Numbered from the stretch's first letter, positions 7,926 through 16,962 are shown. The stretch: 48,143 bases of DNA from Ruminococcus sp. JC304 (GCA_000285855.2 HE978651.1:122821-170963), one strand, 5' to 3'. Notes: generated from the letters alone by a model not told the origin. Numbers and translations: made by a program.

Positions 7926-8732
7926 TCAAGTATTTATAAAGTCTAAAAATTCTTTTCCTGTATATGTTTCAAAGATATTATTTTCTTTACTAAGCTTTTT
8001 GAATATTTTATCTTCAGATATTATAAAATCTCCTTTTGACAAATAAATTAAATGTAATAAATCTAGAGTATCATTTTTTCCGCATTCTTGCCCATTTATT
8101 TCTTTGTTTATAAAAAATAATGAATTATTAAATAAATAAACATCCAATTCGTTATTATACGAATTTATAATCTGATTAGAAATTGAAAGTGTTTTTGCAC
8201 AATTTATGGACAAATCTTTTAAACTTTGTTGACATAAATAGTTTGTATTTTCAAGAATTTTATTTTTAACCTCTTTTTTATCTTGAATATTTAAATCTCT
8301 CCATTCGTGCATTGCATTTTTGGAATATAATTTACCAACATCCATAATATTGTCATCAAAACTTTTTATAGATTCTAACAAATAATAATCACCATTGTTT
8401 ATATATACGCGAAAATCTTTGAACTCTTGGAATGTATTACATAGAAGAATTTTTTTAAAAAATTCTTTTATGACAACAGATTCAATACTAATGTATTTAA
8501 TCCCAAATGATTGATACATTTTTTCAATATAAAAAGACCAGTCAATTTGAATATTAGATTTACATAAATTTTTTATTACACTTTTTCTTAAAAAAAATTC
8601 TTTTTCATTATTAACACCAGATAATAATTCGAATATCACAAGAATAGACGTAAAAATATTTTTATTTTTAAATTTTTCTAGTTTGTTGGAGTATTGACGA
8701 ACAGTTGAAGTGTCTAAATAATATTTTTTCAT
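7926..8732 (-). CDS. PIN-like nuclease, very AT-rich, no visible antitoxin
   Basis: A 268-residue protein whose ends match the PIN fold: YYLDTS (D7), ILVIFELLSG (E35), then KNDTLDLLHLIYLSKGDFIISED with D221, D224 and D241 as candidate metal ligands. A helical Lys/Asn-rich insert of about 165 residues lies between E35 and D221, so it is longer than VapC toxins (~130) and closer to long PIN-like proteins. PIN enzymes cut RNA; target and role are unknown. Composition is far more AT-rich than all neighbours, indicating recent transfer. No small antitoxin gene adjoins it. The start lies 26 bp after the terminator of the surface gene upstream, so read-through or a promoter inside the terminator is required. 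A weak GATAGGTAG box precedes the ATG. Confidence 0.65.
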   Translation of the reverse strand: MKKYYLDTSTVRQYSNKLEKFKNKNIFTSILVIFELLSGVNNEKEFFLRKSVIKNLCKSNIQIDWSFYIEKMYQSFGIKYISIESVVIKEFFKKILLCNTFQEFKDFRVYINNGDYYLLESIKSFDDNIMDVGKLYSKNAMHEWRDLNIQDKKEVKNKILENTNYLCQQSLKDLSINCAKTLSISNQIINSYNNELDVYLFNNSLFFINKEINGQECGKNDTLDLLHLIYLSKGDFIISEDKIFKKLSKENNIFETYTGKEFLDFINT

Positions 8733-8757
8733 AATCTACCTATCAAAAATTATTTTT

Positions 8758-8793
8758 AAAAGGAGCTTTCAATTCAAATTGAAAGCTCCTTTT
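8758..8793 (-). terminator. Terminator of surface protein copy 2
   Basis: A perfect 16-bp stem (8758-8773 with 8778-8793) and 4-nt loop TCAA, with A/T-rich arm ends that give U-tracts on both strands. It follows the copy 2 stop codon by 32 bp on the minus strand and lies directly in front of the PIN-like gene. Confidence 0.9.
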
Positions 8794-8825
8794 GTTAGGA
8801 ATCTGTATTTAATTACCCAAATGGA

Positions 8826-11800
8826 TTATTTTACAGTAACTTTTTTAACGTTTGACCACTGGCTGAATACTTTCTTGCCGTCTTCAGATGTCTTGTTGAA
8901 TGCGTGGAGTCCTGCATAGTAGGTTCCTTTTTCTACATTCTTGAATGTTGCTGTTACAACATTACCTTTGATGTTCTTCTTAACCAGCTTGCCATAGCTT
9001 ACCGGGCGGTATTCGCCGTTTACTTTCTTAGCAGCGGATCCGAGAACTACATCATAGCCTTCTGCGTTTGCAGCTTTTGTATAGGTTACAGTTACTGTAG
9101 TGCCTTTTGCTTTTACGCTTGTGATTACTGGCTGTGCAGGTGTGATTGCAGATACAGAGAATGGATAGATGTTGGACCATTCGCCGAATACTTTCTTACC
9201 TTCTGCATTACGTGTCCAAGCGTGGCAGTATGCATAATATGTTCCCTGCTGTACGTAGTTGAAGTCACCTGTTGTCTTAACCTGGTTCTTTGTAACATCT
9301 ACACGAGCAGTTGTTGTATCGTTTGCTTTGGAGATTACATAATCGTATCCTGAAGCACCATCAGCTTCTCCGGAAAGGATTACGGTTGCTTTATTGCCCA
9401 CAACCTTAACGCTACTGATTACCGGTGTGCCAACTTTAGTCTTGTCACCAGCAAGTGCAACTGTCTTAGAACCAGTATAGTATTTGCTGTCTTTTGCAGG
9501 TGTTACAGTTACTGTACCATCAGCATTTTCTTTTGCAACATATTTTGCAGCTGGAACCTTTACGCTTCCATTCATGACTGTTACAGAAAGAGCTCCGCTA
9601 GCGTCCTTTGTTGCTGTAACATCACAGTTAGCAAGATCTTTCTTGGTAACTTTCCAAGATAAATTAGCGACTGAGTCATAATAGCCATTCTTTCCAGTTA
9701 CAGTAGCCTTATATTCCTTAGAAGTAATAGTTGTTACTGTTGGAATATCCAGTTTATAGTCTGTTCCTTCGGTTAATACATTTCCACCATAAGTTACAGT
9801 AACCTGTGGTTTTACAGGAAGACCTTCTGCATATTCAGCATCTTTAATTGCTACGCACTGTTTCACTAACTGTAAGCGATTGATAGTAAATGATTTGTTA
9901 ACAATGCAGTTTACGGTTTTTCCATTTTCATCGGTAATGTTGTAGCTTCCATTACCAGCATAATTACCTTTTCCAACTACTGCTACATATGCTGTACCTG
10001 TAGAACCATCACCTGTACCAGATACATTATGGAAGTATTTAATCTCATAATCTGTACCTTCAACAAGTTTCTTGGAACCATCAAAGATAGTTGCTACTGC
10101 TTTAGCGTATGTATGAGCTGTTCCGTCATAAGTAAACGCAGTGTTAGTATCTTTTGTTCCATCAGCTTTATAAACTTCAAACTTATCACCAACTGATGCA
10201 TTAAATGCAAGCTTTTTACCTACAATATTGAAAGATACTTCTTTTGTTCCAGTAAAGTTCTTATTTCCGTTATCTGGTGTCAGAGTTAATGTACCAGTTC
10301 CAACCTGACGGTTTGCCTCTGCAGATGTTGGATAAGATACAATAAACTTATCTGTGATAGTTACACCATTTAATTTAATTTCAATATCTTTCAGTGTAGG
10401 TTTCTTTTTAGTTCCAGTATAGTCCTGATCGGCAACATTAACAACTAAATCGCTGGTATTAGCTGGTGTGATTGTAAATGTTGCTTTTGCTGTAGAATCA
10501 ACATCATAATCGCTGTTAGTTGCACCTGCGATTACGATTGTAGCTGTACCAACATTCTTATTGTTAGATACAGATTTTACTACATAATCTTCGCCTTTAG
10601 ATAACTCTGTTTCGCCGTCTTTAACGATTAATTCAGGAACAATTGCTGCACCTGTATATGTGTAAGAAGACTGTACAGGAGTTACTGTTACGCTGGAAAT
10701 CTGCTTTTTAGTTAATGCAACTTCTTCAGAATATTCGGTGCCTTTTGCTCCGAAGTTATTGTTAAGAAGAGTAATCTTAACAACAATATGGTTACCCAGA
10801 GCATTACCTGTTGTCTCTTTATAAGAATAATCAACTTTATAATCTGTTCCTTCAACTAAAGTAAAGGCCTTTTTATCATCGTTTTCAGCTTTTACGTTAA
10901 CAGTGATTCCTGATTTGTAATCAGATGCTTTTCTTGTAGAGTCTTCTACAAAGCCAACCTTGTTAGAAACCATATCACCGTTATTGGTAACATGTGCTGC
11001 TTTAATTGGGAATGAAACTACTAATTTACTTCCTTCAAAAGAACCTTTACCAGTTACGGTGAAAGATGCAGTTCCAGCATTTGTATTGTTGCTGTATACA
11101 AATGTAGGATCATAATCAACGCCAGCAGTAAGTTTTACTTCTTTAGCACCATCAAGAATTACAAGATCACCCAATTTCTTTGTATCTTTTGTAACTGCTT
11201 CACCAGTATAATTCTCTTTATCTGTTGCATAATTTGGTTCTGTACTTGTTCCTTTGAACTGAGCTTTGCTTAATGCATTTCTTACTACACGGAATGTTGC
11301 TGTAGTTGTTGTTCCAGTAAAGTTTTTGCTGTTAGCTTTTGTCTGGACTGTTGCTGTGTAAGTTCCAACACTTCCAGTATTTGCCTGTACATTTCCAATA
11401 ACAAAATCACTTGCTGAAATTGCACCATTGTAAAGAGTGTGTGTTCCATCGGAAACATTGATATTTTTAAGATCACTTGCAAGGATAGGTGTTGCCTGTT
11501 CGGAAATTTCACCTAAGAAAACTGTGCATTTGGAAAGGTCTGCCTTTTCAATTTTCCATTTATTTACAGCTTTCACATCCTGAGCACCTGTTACGTAGTT
11601 TACAAGATCTTTAGTTTTGATAGTTACTTCATATTCTCCGGCATCAGTAGCTTTTGCGTTAGCTGAATTTGCAAGATCAATATATTTAGAACTGTCTAAT
11701 ACTTCTCCAGAAAGAGTATCTGTTAACTTGAAATCAGAAGCTTTTAATGCGATTTCACTTCTTGTATATGTATAGCCAGAACCAACATATTCTACTTTTA

Positions 11801-12602
11801 ATTTATCTATAGCTGTAGATTTAGCAATAGATGCAGTTGTTGCGCTTGTTACTTCTCCCTGATAATGAGCTGTGTCTTTTGGAGTAACTTTTGCTGTGAT
11901 TTTAGAATCTGCATTTACAAAATCCTTATCTGTGATCACAGATACATCATATCCAGCGGCTACAAGAGCGTCATAATTTTCAACCCATTTACTTGCATCA
12001 TTATGATTCTTTCCATCATATTTTGGGCCAGTTGCTTTCATAGTTACAGTAATGCCATCGTTGCTGATATCATGTTTAGACACAGTTACTTTATTGGATT
12101 CCCATGTAAAGTTTTTATCACTATCTTCCTCATTTGGATCAGTATAACTTAAGAATAACTGAAGTTCTCCACCACAATCACCCATAGCAGGTGTATAAGT
12201 TAAAGCTTTTAAATTAGCTTCTGTAGCAGCAACAGTACCACTAGCAACCTCTAATCCATTAACTTTCCAAATATAATTAATGTTATCTGTAGATGCTAAT
12301 GCGCCTGCAGTAAATCCTTTCAAGTCTACAGTTGCAGCTGTACCCCATCCAGATTCTTTAATTTTAGCATTAATAGAAACAGTAGTTGCAGCAGCTGTAT
12401 CAACAGTAGCGTCTTCTACAACAGGTGCTTCTGTTTCATCTGCAAATTCTGCAGGAGCTTCTGTAGCAACTGCTACGTCAGAACCATCGCTGAACTCAGC
12501 AGCCCATACCGGCACATTAGAAGTAGCAAGCATTGCAACTACAAGAGACATACTTAATGTCTTTTTAGCCATGCCCTTCTTTGTGTTTTTAATCTTTGTC
12601 AT
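8826..12602 (-). CDS. Large secreted repeat surface protein, copy 2 (complete)
   Basis: A 1258-residue exported protein. Residues 1-35 form a signal peptide (Lys-rich start, core SLVVAMLATSNVPVWAA). After an acidic Ala/Glu/Thr linker come about nine beta-sandwich-like modules of ~90 residues with recurring 'YTG..I.P...V.DG...L..G.DY.V....N..VGTAT' patterns, as in MBG-like repeats of Lachnospiraceae surface proteins. Two fibronectin-III-like modules close the protein, starting near TPVISSVKVVGNKA and QPVITSVKAKGTT and each ending in a 'GTYYA..HA....G.KVF..WSN' motif. There is no LPXTG, SLH or membrane anchor, so wall association would be non-covalent. Copy 1 shares the leader, signal peptide and C-terminal modules but not the middle, suggesting diversification between conserved ends. 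The ligand is unknown. Confidence 0.9.
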   Translation of the reverse strand: MTKIKNTKKGMAKKTLSMSLVVAMLATSNVPVWAAEFSDGSDVAVATEAPAEFADETEAPVVEDATVDTAAATTVSINAKIKESGWGTAATVDLKGFTAGALASTDNINYIWKVNGLEVASGTVAATEANLKALTYTPAMGDCGGELQLFLSYTDPNEEDSDKNFTWESNKVTVSKHDISNDGITVTMKATGPKYDGKNHNDASKWVENYDALVAAGYDVSVITDKDFVNADSKITAKVTPKDTAHYQGEVTSATTASIAKSTAIDKLKVEYVGSGYTYTRSEIALKASDFKLTDTLSGEVLDSSKYIDLANSANAKATDAGEYEVTIKTKDLVNYVTGAQDVKAVNKWKIEKADLSKCTVFLGEISEQATPILASDLKNINVSDGTHTLYNGAISASDFVIGNVQANTGSVGTYTATVQTKANSKNFTGTTTTATFRVVRNALSKAQFKGTSTEPNYATDKENYTGEAVTKDTKKLGDLVILDGAKEVKLTAGVDYDPTFVYSNNTNAGTASFTVTGKGSFEGSKLVVSFPIKAAHVTNNGDMVSNKVGFVEDSTRKASDYKSGITVNVKAENDDKKAFTLVEGTDYKVDYSYKETTGNALGNHIVVKITLLNNNFGAKGTEYSEEVALTKKQISSVTVTPVQSSYTYTGAAIVPELIVKDGETELSKGEDYVVKSVSNNKNVGTATIVIAGATNSDYDVDSTAKATFTITPANTSDLVVNVADQDYTGTKKKPTLKDIEIKLNGVTITDKFIVSYPTSAEANRQVGTGTLTLTPDNGNKNFTGTKEVSFNIVGKKLAFNASVGDKFEVYKADGTKDTNTAFTYDGTAHTYAKAVATIFDGSKKLVEGTDYEIKYFHNVSGTGDGSTGTAYVAVVGKGNYAGNGSYNITDENGKTVNCIVNKSFTINRLQLVKQCVAIKDAEYAEGLPVKPQVTVTYGGNVLTEGTDYKLDIPTVTTITSKEYKATVTGKNGYYDSVANLSWKVTKKDLANCDVTATKDASGALSVTVMNGSVKVPAAKYVAKENADGTVTVTPAKDSKYYTGSKTVALAGDKTKVGTPVISSVKVVGNKATVILSGEADGASGYDYVISKANDTTTARVDVTKNQVKTTGDFNYVQQGTYYAYCHAWTRNAEGKKVFGEWSNIYPFSVSAITPAQPVITSVKAKGTTVTVTYTKAANAEGYDVVLGSAAKKVNGEYRPVSYGKLVKKNIKGNVVTATFKNVEKGTYYAGLHAFNKTSEDGKKVFSQWSNVKKVTVK

Positions 12603-12747
12603 GATTATAGTTCCCCTTTGGGTGGTGTACAGGTTATTTCTGGAGGAATTTTCGTGTGGGGAATTGCTCTCAGAATTGGAGAATAGTGGAATTTTGCGAT
12701 TTATAAGTGGGTAATTATCGGGAAATATATTAAAAACAGGCAGTTAT
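12603..12747 (-). repeat. Conserved leader of surface protein copy 2
   Basis: Homologous to 3857-4000 upstream of copy 1. It carries the GGGGAA ribosome site close to the start codon and otherwise no open frame. Conservation of about 145 bp of non-coding sequence points either to a recent duplication or to a shared regulatory leader; the two cannot be separated here. Confidence 0.8.
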
Positions 12748-12778
12748 AATAATAGAGCTTGTAATTTGCAAAGAAGAA

Positions 12779-12802
12779 GGGACTGTCTATTCAGACAGTC
12801 CC
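12779..12802 (-). terminator. Terminator of the ATPase/DUF4143 gene
   Basis: A perfect 10-bp stem, GGGACTGTCT (12779-12788) with AGACAGTCCC (12793-12802), loop ATTC. On the minus strand it follows the ATPase stop by 10 bp and is trailed by TTCTTCTTT; the plus strand has TTTT. Only its right arm survives at 4741-4750 in the duplicated block. Confidence 0.85.
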
Positions 12803-12812
12803 TTTTGGCGTA

Positions 12813-14048
12813 TCACACACAAAACCCCGCATACACCGGTACAATATGGTAGTTTTCTTTTTCCCTGAAGTCCTCCACTGACAGCAGGTACATTTCTGTA
12901 TCTGTATTCATTTCTGCCCGGAATCTGGTAAGGTTCCGGGTTTTTTGATGTGGGGTCAGGCGGTAGTCCACAGCAATATGCCGGCCCTCTTTTTCCAGAA
13001 GGAAGGGCACTTCGGCCTGGTTGCCGCTGGACCAGTAGGAGAGGGTGTATCCGTTTCTGGTAAAGTGCTGTGCCAGAAAGGTTTCGGTGCAGGCTCTGGC
13101 TGCCGGGGTGTCGGAACCGGTGAGCAGCTGATAAGATGGTACACCCAGTACTCTGGCGCACAGTCCGCAGTCAGTGGGATACAGATGCAGGGAGGTCCGG
13201 CGGCAGGCAAGGGCATATCCTGACCGGAGCAGCCAGTCCAGTGGTTTTTCGTAGGTTTTGGCTATGGCGCCCTTGGTTATAAGGGAATACTGGAATTTTC
13301 GGCTGGATTTTTCAAGCTGGGCGGGAATGGAGAGCCAGGCATTCTGACAGTGGCGGGTCATTCCTGTGGGAGCCTGGCTGGAAATATCACTCAGGATCAG
13401 TTCCAATAGCTTCTGTTGTATATCCGGTACCATCAGCAGTTTTTTCTCCCTGCGGTATTCCAGTATAGACAGTGGCATTCCGCCGGTGACCAGGTAGAGA
13501 TAAAACTGAGACAGGGCTTTCTGGTGCAGTTCTTTTCCCAGGGGAGTCAGGGTGGAGAAGTGTCTGCGGATTTCCCTGGATAGGGCATATTCCGCATTTG
13601 CCCAGAGGAATTCCTCGAAATCCAGAGGATACAGGCTGATAATATGGAAATCATTTTTGTTGTAGAGCTCAGGGGAGGCAAGACCTCTGTGGATAGCAAG
13701 GATGTGATACTGTGGATAATCCAGAGAGATTGCAGCTAGAAGTGTGGAAAGCTCTGGTACACATTGGATGTTATCAAGGATCAGCAGTGAGACAGAGGGC
13801 TTGAGAGGTTTTCCAGCATAGGTTTCCAGGAAAAGCAGCGCATCCTGGGGAGGCCTGGGTATGGAGAGATAATCGGTGACTGGTTTGTCAGTTTCAAGGT
13901 TGAGATAGAGGGTGTTTTTGTAATTTTTTTCTGCAAAATCCAGGGCCAGCCAGGTTTTGCCGGTCTGCCGCAGCCCCTGGAGAAGGAGAGGATGGCGGTG
14001 GGGATTTTTTTTCCACTGGATCAGGGAATCAGTACATTTTCTGCGCAT
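12813..14048 (-). CDS. AAA family ATPase with DUF4143/PD-(D/E)XK-like C-terminus
   Basis: A 411-residue ATPase. Walker A is GLRQTGKT near the N-terminus and Walker B is SLLILDNIQ; a winged-helix/DUF4143-type region and a C-terminal nuclease-like fold follow (YWSSGNQAEVPFLLEKEG, then IAVDYRL). In typical family members the latter motifs read 'EVDF' and 'VEVK'; here Asp is Pro and the Glu-x-Lys pair is Asp-x-Arg, so nuclease activity is doubtful. The ATG at 14048 has an AGGAGG box 7 nt upstream. Members of this family are widespread in gut anaerobes and their role is unclear. It is divergent from the recombinase gene (94-bp gap) and lies upstream of surface copy 2, with which it was partly duplicated. 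Confidence 0.85.
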   Translation of the reverse strand: MRRKCTDSLIQWKKNPHRHPLLLQGLRQTGKTWLALDFAEKNYKNTLYLNLETDKPVTDYLSIPRPPQDALLFLETYAGKPLKPSVSLLILDNIQCVPELSTLLAAISLDYPQYHILAIHRGLASPELYNKNDFHIISLYPLDFEEFLWANAEYALSREIRRHFSTLTPLGKELHQKALSQFYLYLVTGGMPLSILEYRREKKLLMVPDIQQKLLELILSDISSQAPTGMTRHCQNAWLSIPAQLEKSSRKFQYSLITKGAIAKTYEKPLDWLLRSGYALACRRTSLHLYPTDCGLCARVLGVPSYQLLTGSDTPAARACTETFLAQHFTRNGYTLSYWSSGNQAEVPFLLEKEGRHIAVDYRLTPHQKTRNLTRFRAEMNTDTEMYLLSVEDFREKENYHIVPVYAGFCV

Positions 14049-14142
14049 ATGGGTTCCTCCTGTGAATAAGCGGTGATATATAATTAAATTATAAATGTAA
14101 TCATATGAAAAAACCATACACAGATGAAAAAGGAGGGCTTTT

Positions 14143-15648
14143 ATGAACAGAATCAATGCAATTTATGCCAGGCAGTCCGTGGACAGGGCAGACAGTATCT
14201 CTATTGAGAGTCAGATTGAGTTCTGCAAGTATGAATTGAAGGGTGGATCCTTCAGGGAGTATAAGGATCGTGGATACAGTGGTAAAAATACCACCAGGCC
14301 TCAGCTGCAGCAGCTTCTTGCGGATATCCGGAGAGGAGAGGTGGAGAAGGTGATCGTGTATAAGCTGGACAGGATCAGCCGTTCTATCCTGGATTTTTCT
14401 AATATGATGGAGCTGTTTCAGCAATATCAGGTAGAGTTTGTGTCTTCCACTGAGAAATTTGATACTTCTACGCCTATGGGCAGGGCAATGTTAAATATCT
14501 GTATTGTGTTTGCCCAGCTGGAGCGGGAGACGATCCAGAAGCGTGTCTGTGATGCTTATTATTCCAGAAGCCAGAAAGGATTTCATATGGGAGGAAAGGC
14601 ACCTTATGGTTACAGGCTGGAGGAAATCGTAATGGATGGGATCCATACCAAGAAGCTGGTGGAGGAGCCGGAAGAGGGGGAGATTGTCCGGGAAATTTTT
14701 CACATGTATTGTCAGCCGGAGACTTCTTATGGAGACATCACCCGGTATTATACGGAAAAGGGAGTCCTGTTTTATGGAAAAGCGCTGATCCGCCCAATGC
14801 TTGCCCAGCTGCTGAGGAATCCGGCATATGTGCGTGCGGATATGGATGTGTACCGTTTCTTCAGAAGCCAGGGGACAAATATTGCCAGTGATCCGGGAAT
14901 GTTTGACGGTATACATGGGTGTTATCTGTACCAGGGCAGAGATGTGGACACGGATAAGCTTCAGAATCTGAGGGGACATATGCTGGTGGTCGGTCCTCAT
15001 GAGGGGCTGATTTCTTCGGAGATATGGCTGAGCTGCAGGATCAAGCTTATGGGGAATAAGACGGTGGTGGCGAATCGGAAGGCTGTGAATACATGGCTGG
15101 CAGGAAAGGTGAAATGTGGACATTGCGGATATGCTTTGATGAGTGTAAAAACAAAGTCTGGTAAACAGTACCTTAGATGTACCCGGCGTCTGAATAATAA
15201 AGCCTGCCCGGGGTGTGGAAAAATCTATACAGAGGATGTGGAGAGACATGTATATGAGGAGATGGTAAGAAAGCTGAGAGAGGGTCAGACTCCTGTGGGA
15301 CACAGATCCCTGAAAGAAGATCCCAGAGTACAGAAAATATATAAGGAAATAGAAGCATTGGAGAAGGAGATTGGGATTCTGGTGGAATCGCTGACAGGGG
15401 CAGGAGAGATACTGAGCAGTTATATTGACCAGAGGGTGGATCAGTTGGATCAGCTTCGCAGGCAGAAATCGGAGGAACTGGTAGCTTTGTCTGAAAATCA
15501 GGCAACGCCGGAACAGATAGAGAGAGTAGTGTCCAATATTAGTCTCTGGGATAATATTGGATTTGATGAGAAACGGTTTACAGTGGATAAGATGATCACA
15601 GTTTTGAAAATTTTACCCGGAACTGTTCAGATCCAGTGGAAATTTTAA
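14143..15648 (+). CDS. Large serine recombinase
   Basis: A 501-residue large serine recombinase. The resolvase-type catalytic domain starts at once: YARQSVDR with catalytic S12, then KLDRISRS and the helix MGRAMLNICIVFAQLERET. A 'recombinase' domain follows (GKAPYGYRL onward), then a zinc ribbon (CGHCGYAL ... CTRRLNNKACPGC) and a coiled coil around 410-480. An AGGAGG box precedes the ATG. Such enzymes integrate phages and conjugative elements or invert and excise DNA; no phage or conjugation gene adjoins it and I found no attachment pair, so the substrate is open. Neighbouring duplicated surface genes make a local rearrangement role conceivable but unproven. Confidence 0.92.
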   Translation: MNRINAIYARQSVDRADSISIESQIEFCKYELKGGSFREYKDRGYSGKNTTRPQLQQLLADIRRGEVEKVIVYKLDRISRSILDFSNMMELFQQYQVEFVSSTEKFDTSTPMGRAMLNICIVFAQLERETIQKRVCDAYYSRSQKGFHMGGKAPYGYRLEEIVMDGIHTKKLVEEPEEGEIVREIFHMYCQPETSYGDITRYYTEKGVLFYGKALIRPMLAQLLRNPAYVRADMDVYRFFRSQGTNIASDPGMFDGIHGCYLYQGRDVDTDKLQNLRGHMLVVGPHEGLISSEIWLSCRIKLMGNKTVVANRKAVNTWLAGKVKCGHCGYALMSVKTKSGKQYLRCTRRLNNKACPGCGKIYTEDVERHVYEEMVRKLREGQTPVGHRSLKEDPRVQKIYKEIEALEKEIGILVESLTGAGEILSSYIDQRVDQLDQLRRQKSEELVALSENQATPEQIERVVSNISLWDNIGFDEKRFTVDKMITVLKILPGTVQIQWKF

Positions 15649-15661
15649 ACAGCTCCGGGTA
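15614..15661 (-). terminator. Hairpin at the convergent ends of recombinase and plsC
   Basis: A 14-bp arm pair, TACCCGGAACTGTT (15614-15627) and its near-complement at 15648-15661 with one G-T pair, separated by 20 nt. It overlaps the last codons of the recombinase. On the minus strand the stem is followed by AAAATTTT, so it may terminate plsC transcription; the U-tract is not immediate. Confidence 0.45.
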
Positions 15662-15665
15662 TTGG

Positions 15666-16409
15666 TTACTGGGTAAGAGATTTGTTTTTTTCAAGCATTT
15701 GGTGGATGATGCCCTGGGTATATTCGCCAAGATGCTTCTTTGTTTCTTTGTCCAGCTCATCAGGGTAGATGGGCTTGCCGTATTCCACCACAACCTTTGC
15801 AGGACGGATCTTCGGGAAATGTGCCTCGAAAATATCTGCAGAGTTATTGATGGCAATGGGGATGATCGGGCATTTCGTCTTGGTGGCGATTTTGAAGCTT
15901 CCTTCATGGAAGGGGAGCATATCCAGGTCATCTGTATTTTTGTTTCTGGTGCCTTCTGGGAAGATACAGATGGAAATGCCGGATTTGACCTTATCTACAG
16001 CTGCCAGGATGGTTTTCAGTCCCTGCTTGATGTCCTTTCTGTCCAGGAAGAGGCAGTGGAGATATTTCATCCAGGTGGACAGGAGAGGGATTTTCTCCAT
16101 TTCTTTTTTGGCAATGTAGCCGGTGCGGATAGGGCAGCGGCTGTAGGTGAGGAGGATGTCAAAGTAGCTTCTGTGATTACCGATATACAGGACAGGGGTG
16201 TCCTTCGGTACATTTTCCTCTCCTATTACTGTGACTTTGGCTCCTGTGATCCACAGGATAAATCGAAATACAGCCTGAATGATCCGAAGAGAGCTAATAT
16301 CCTTGGTCATAGGAGAAAATTTGCCGATGATCCATTCTACCAGTAAGATCGGGATAGACAGGATCAGATATCCGATGACCACAATACAGACAAGAATAAA
16401 ACGTATCAT
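15666..16409 (-). CDS. plsC: 1-acyl-sn-glycerol-3-phosphate acyltransferase
   Basis: A 247-residue membrane acyltransferase that adds the second acyl chain to lysophosphatidic acid, giving phosphatidic acid for phospholipid synthesis. The N-terminal hydrophobic segment (about 1-28) anchors it. The catalytic NHRSYFD motif gives H79 and D84 (HX4D), and FPEGTRNK is the substrate-binding block; both are complete. Length is normal for PlsC. It is a single gene on the minus strand, convergent with the recombinase and divergent from the lipoprotein gene that follows. Confidence 0.92.
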   Translation of the reverse strand: MIRFILVCIVVIGYLILSIPILLVEWIIGKFSPMTKDISSLRIIQAVFRFILWITGAKVTVIGEENVPKDTPVLYIGNHRSYFDILLTYSRCPIRTGYIAKKEMEKIPLLSTWMKYLHCLFLDRKDIKQGLKTILAAVDKVKSGISICIFPEGTRNKNTDDLDMLPFHEGSFKIATKTKCPIIPIAINNSADIFEAHFPKIRPAKVVVEYGKPIYPDELDKETKKHLGEYTQGIIHQMLEKNKSLTQ

Positions 16410-16554
16410 TTGTGAATCCTTTCCGGATCAGTCCCTGAGAGATTGATCCTAACGTCATTGTATTCATTATAAAGAATCTGCCCACAGCCTGCAAGTATAA
16501 ATCCCGTTGGATCTGCATAGAATGGCTAGTAAAGAAATATGCCGAGGTAGCATT

Positions 16555-16962
16555 GTGAGAAAAAAAGCCTGTATGGCCATGGTTTTTTGGCTGGCTGTAA
16601 TGCTTCTGACCGGATGTGGGCTCATTAAGATAGAGGAGGGAGAACGCACTCCTTTGGAATATACAATTGTGAAACAGGAGGAAATCCCTGCAGAAGCAGT
16701 CCGCTTTATGGAACAGAAAAAGAAGAAGGGCTTTCAGATGATCTATAAGGTGGAGGACAGTATGTATCTGATGAAAGGGTATGGCACTCAGGTAACAGGC
16801 GGCTACAGTATTCAGGTAGAGGAGGTCTCACAGTCGGAGAACGGAGTTTTCTGTAAAACCCGGCTTCTGGGACCTGCTGAGGGGAAACAGGGACAGGAGC
16901 CCTCCTATCCCTGCATTGTCCTGAAAATAAAAAGTACGGATAAACCGGTACAATTCTTGTAA
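16555..16962 (+). CDS. Lipoprotein with PrcB-like C-terminal domain
   Basis: A 135-residue lipoprotein. The GTG at 16555 is preferred: it has GAGGT 6 nt upstream and begins a clean lipoprotein signal (RKKACMAMVFWLAVMLLTGC, with the lipidated Cys in the LLTGC box). In-frame TTG at 16507 and ATG at 16522 would add a polar extension without a ribosome site. The mature part contains GYGTQVTGGYSIQVEEV and a final PCIVLKIK strand, as in the protease-complex PrcB C-terminal family. Function is unknown; the gene lies 60 bp upstream of sipL and may be co-transcribed, which hints at, but does not show, a sporulation link. Confidence 0.72.
   Translation: MRKKACMAMVFWLAVMLLTGCGLIKIEEGERTPLEYTIVKQEEIPAEAVRFMEQKKKKGFQMIYKVEDSMYLMKGYGTQVTGGYSIQVEEVSQSENGVFCKTRLLGPAEGKQGQEPSYPCIVLKIKSTDKPVQFL

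Noticed and set aside
7852-8046. 64-codon plus-strand frame opposite the PIN-like gene
   Set aside because: It overlaps the conserved C-terminus of the PIN-like gene in antisense and has no ribosome site or domain.
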